Shown here piece by piece: positions 4,960 through 5,327 of a stretch of 5,327 nt of DNA (positions are counted from its first letter, which is position 1; the number at the start of each line of letters is the position of its first letter). Below the pieces are notes generated by a model. That model saw nothing but the letters and a program-made list of their open reading frames with translations. It was not told the DNA's origin and searched no databases. The position numbers and the translations under genes were made by a program. The DNA is from Chloroflexota bacterium (lineage in GTDB: Bacteria; Chloroflexota; Dehalococcoidia; Lucifugimonadales; Lucifugimonadaceae): positions 11,904-17,230 of the forward strand of contig NZTZ01000031.1 of assembly GCA_002703265.1 (NCBI GenBank), written 5' to 3'.

Positions 4960-5327
4960 AGACTATAAGCTGAATCTTTCAAAACTTGAGTCATCTTTTT
5001 TACATCCATCATCTCTTTATAGTCATGAACTCTCAAAATATTAGCTCCATTTAATATTGAAAATACTACAGTAGAAGCCGTTCCAAAAACTCTTTCCTCA
5101 ATTTTTTTCCCTGTATATTCACCTATAAAAGATTTTCTTGATGAACCCACCATTACAGGTAAATTAAAAGATTTTTTTAAGATTTCAATATTGGCAAGTA
5201 TGTCTTTAGATTCTTTTGGAGTTTTTCCAAATCCTATTCCTGGATCTAAAATTATCTTAGATCTATCAAAACCTGAGCTAATTAATAAATCTATTTTTTT
5301 TGAAATATCAATTAGGACTTCAGGTAT
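4956..5327 (-). CDS. folP: Dihydropteroate synthase, C-terminal part (5' end beyond window edge)
   Basis: The reading frame is open from the right edge to the TGA at 4958-4956 and encodes the last 123 residues, a little under half of a usual DHPS of about 270-280. The enzyme condenses p-aminobenzoate with 6-hydroxymethyldihydropterin pyrophosphate in the cytoplasm to give dihydropteroate. The window shows ILDPGIGFGKT (near 5252-5220), LPVMVGSSRKSFIG (near 5162-5121) with the conserved SRKS that contacts substrate, FGTAST, and the C-terminal RVHD (5033-5022). An internal ATG at 5153-5151 lies inside the conserved barrel and is not the start. The gene overlaps folK by 4 nt (ATGA). The two are often adjacent or fused in bacteria, which supports both calls. 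Confidence 0.96.
   Translation of the reverse strand: MPEVLIDISKKIDLLISSGFDRSKIILDPGIGFGKTPKESKDILANIEILKKSFNLPVMVGSSRKSFIGEYTGKKIEERVFGTASTVVFSILNGANILRVHDYKEMMDVKKMTQVLKDSAYSL

Noticed and set aside
4956..5153. A separate 65-codon gene beginning at the ATG at 5153
   Set aside because: The frame stays open to the right edge and the upstream codons encode DHPS motifs (DPGIGFGKT), so this is an internal methionine of folP.
1..5327. CRISPR array, insertion sequence, tRNA/rRNA gene, toxin-antitoxin or defence module
   Set aside because: No spaced direct repeats, transposase motifs, terminal inverted repeats, cloverleaf segments or small paired toxin-antitoxin genes are visible. Almost every base belongs to the housekeeping-type genes listed.

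Overview
This is a very AT-rich stretch (roughly 30% G+C by eye) with tightly packed genes, overlapping stop/start codons and only one real intergenic gap. That architecture suits a free-living bacterium with a streamlined genome, such as marine bacterioplankton. The single-chain, dimer-type glycyl-tRNA synthetase is the kind found in Thermus, Actinobacteria, Chloroflexota and Firmicutes rather than the alpha2beta2 type of most Proteobacteria. A low-GC marine Chloroflexota (SAR202-like) or actinobacterial lineage is possible, but this is inference and the sequence does not settle it.

Layout: (1) Bases 1-2032 are on the minus strand. In transcription order they hold a beta-hydroxyacid dehydrogenase (2032-1118), a compact MTA/SAH-nucleosidase-like enzyme starting 1 nt after its stop (1116-559), and, after a 67-nt gap with its own good-looking promoter, a short-chain dehydrogenase that runs off the left edge (491-1). 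(2) Bases 2033-2181 are a divergent regulatory region with weak promoters for both sides and a 9-bp inverted repeat straddling the leftward -10. (3) Bases 2182-4512 are a rightward unit: glyS with a TTG start, a thioredoxin-fold lipoprotein overlapping it by 26 nt, and a four-helix membrane protein overlapping the lipoprotein gene by 4 nt. (4) Bases 4483-5327 are leftward again: the C-terminal part of folP, entering from the right edge, then folK, joined by a 4-nt overlap. The last 30 nt of folK are antisense to the end of the membrane-protein gene.

Functionally, folP and folK give consecutive steps of folate synthesis (HPPK makes the pyrophosphate that DHPS condenses with p-aminobenzoate). 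GlyRS charges tRNA-Gly. The lipoprotein and membrane protein may form a small envelope redox or metal-related module that borrows the glyS transcript. The leftward dehydrogenases and nucleosidase are ordinary metabolic enzymes with no obvious shared pathway.

I looked for mobile elements, CRISPR arrays, tRNA/rRNA genes, toxin-antitoxin pairs and defence modules and see none. I do not see a previously undescribed system here; the points most worth checking are the operator-like repeat between the divergent genes, the glyS-linked envelope pair and the convergent coding overlap.
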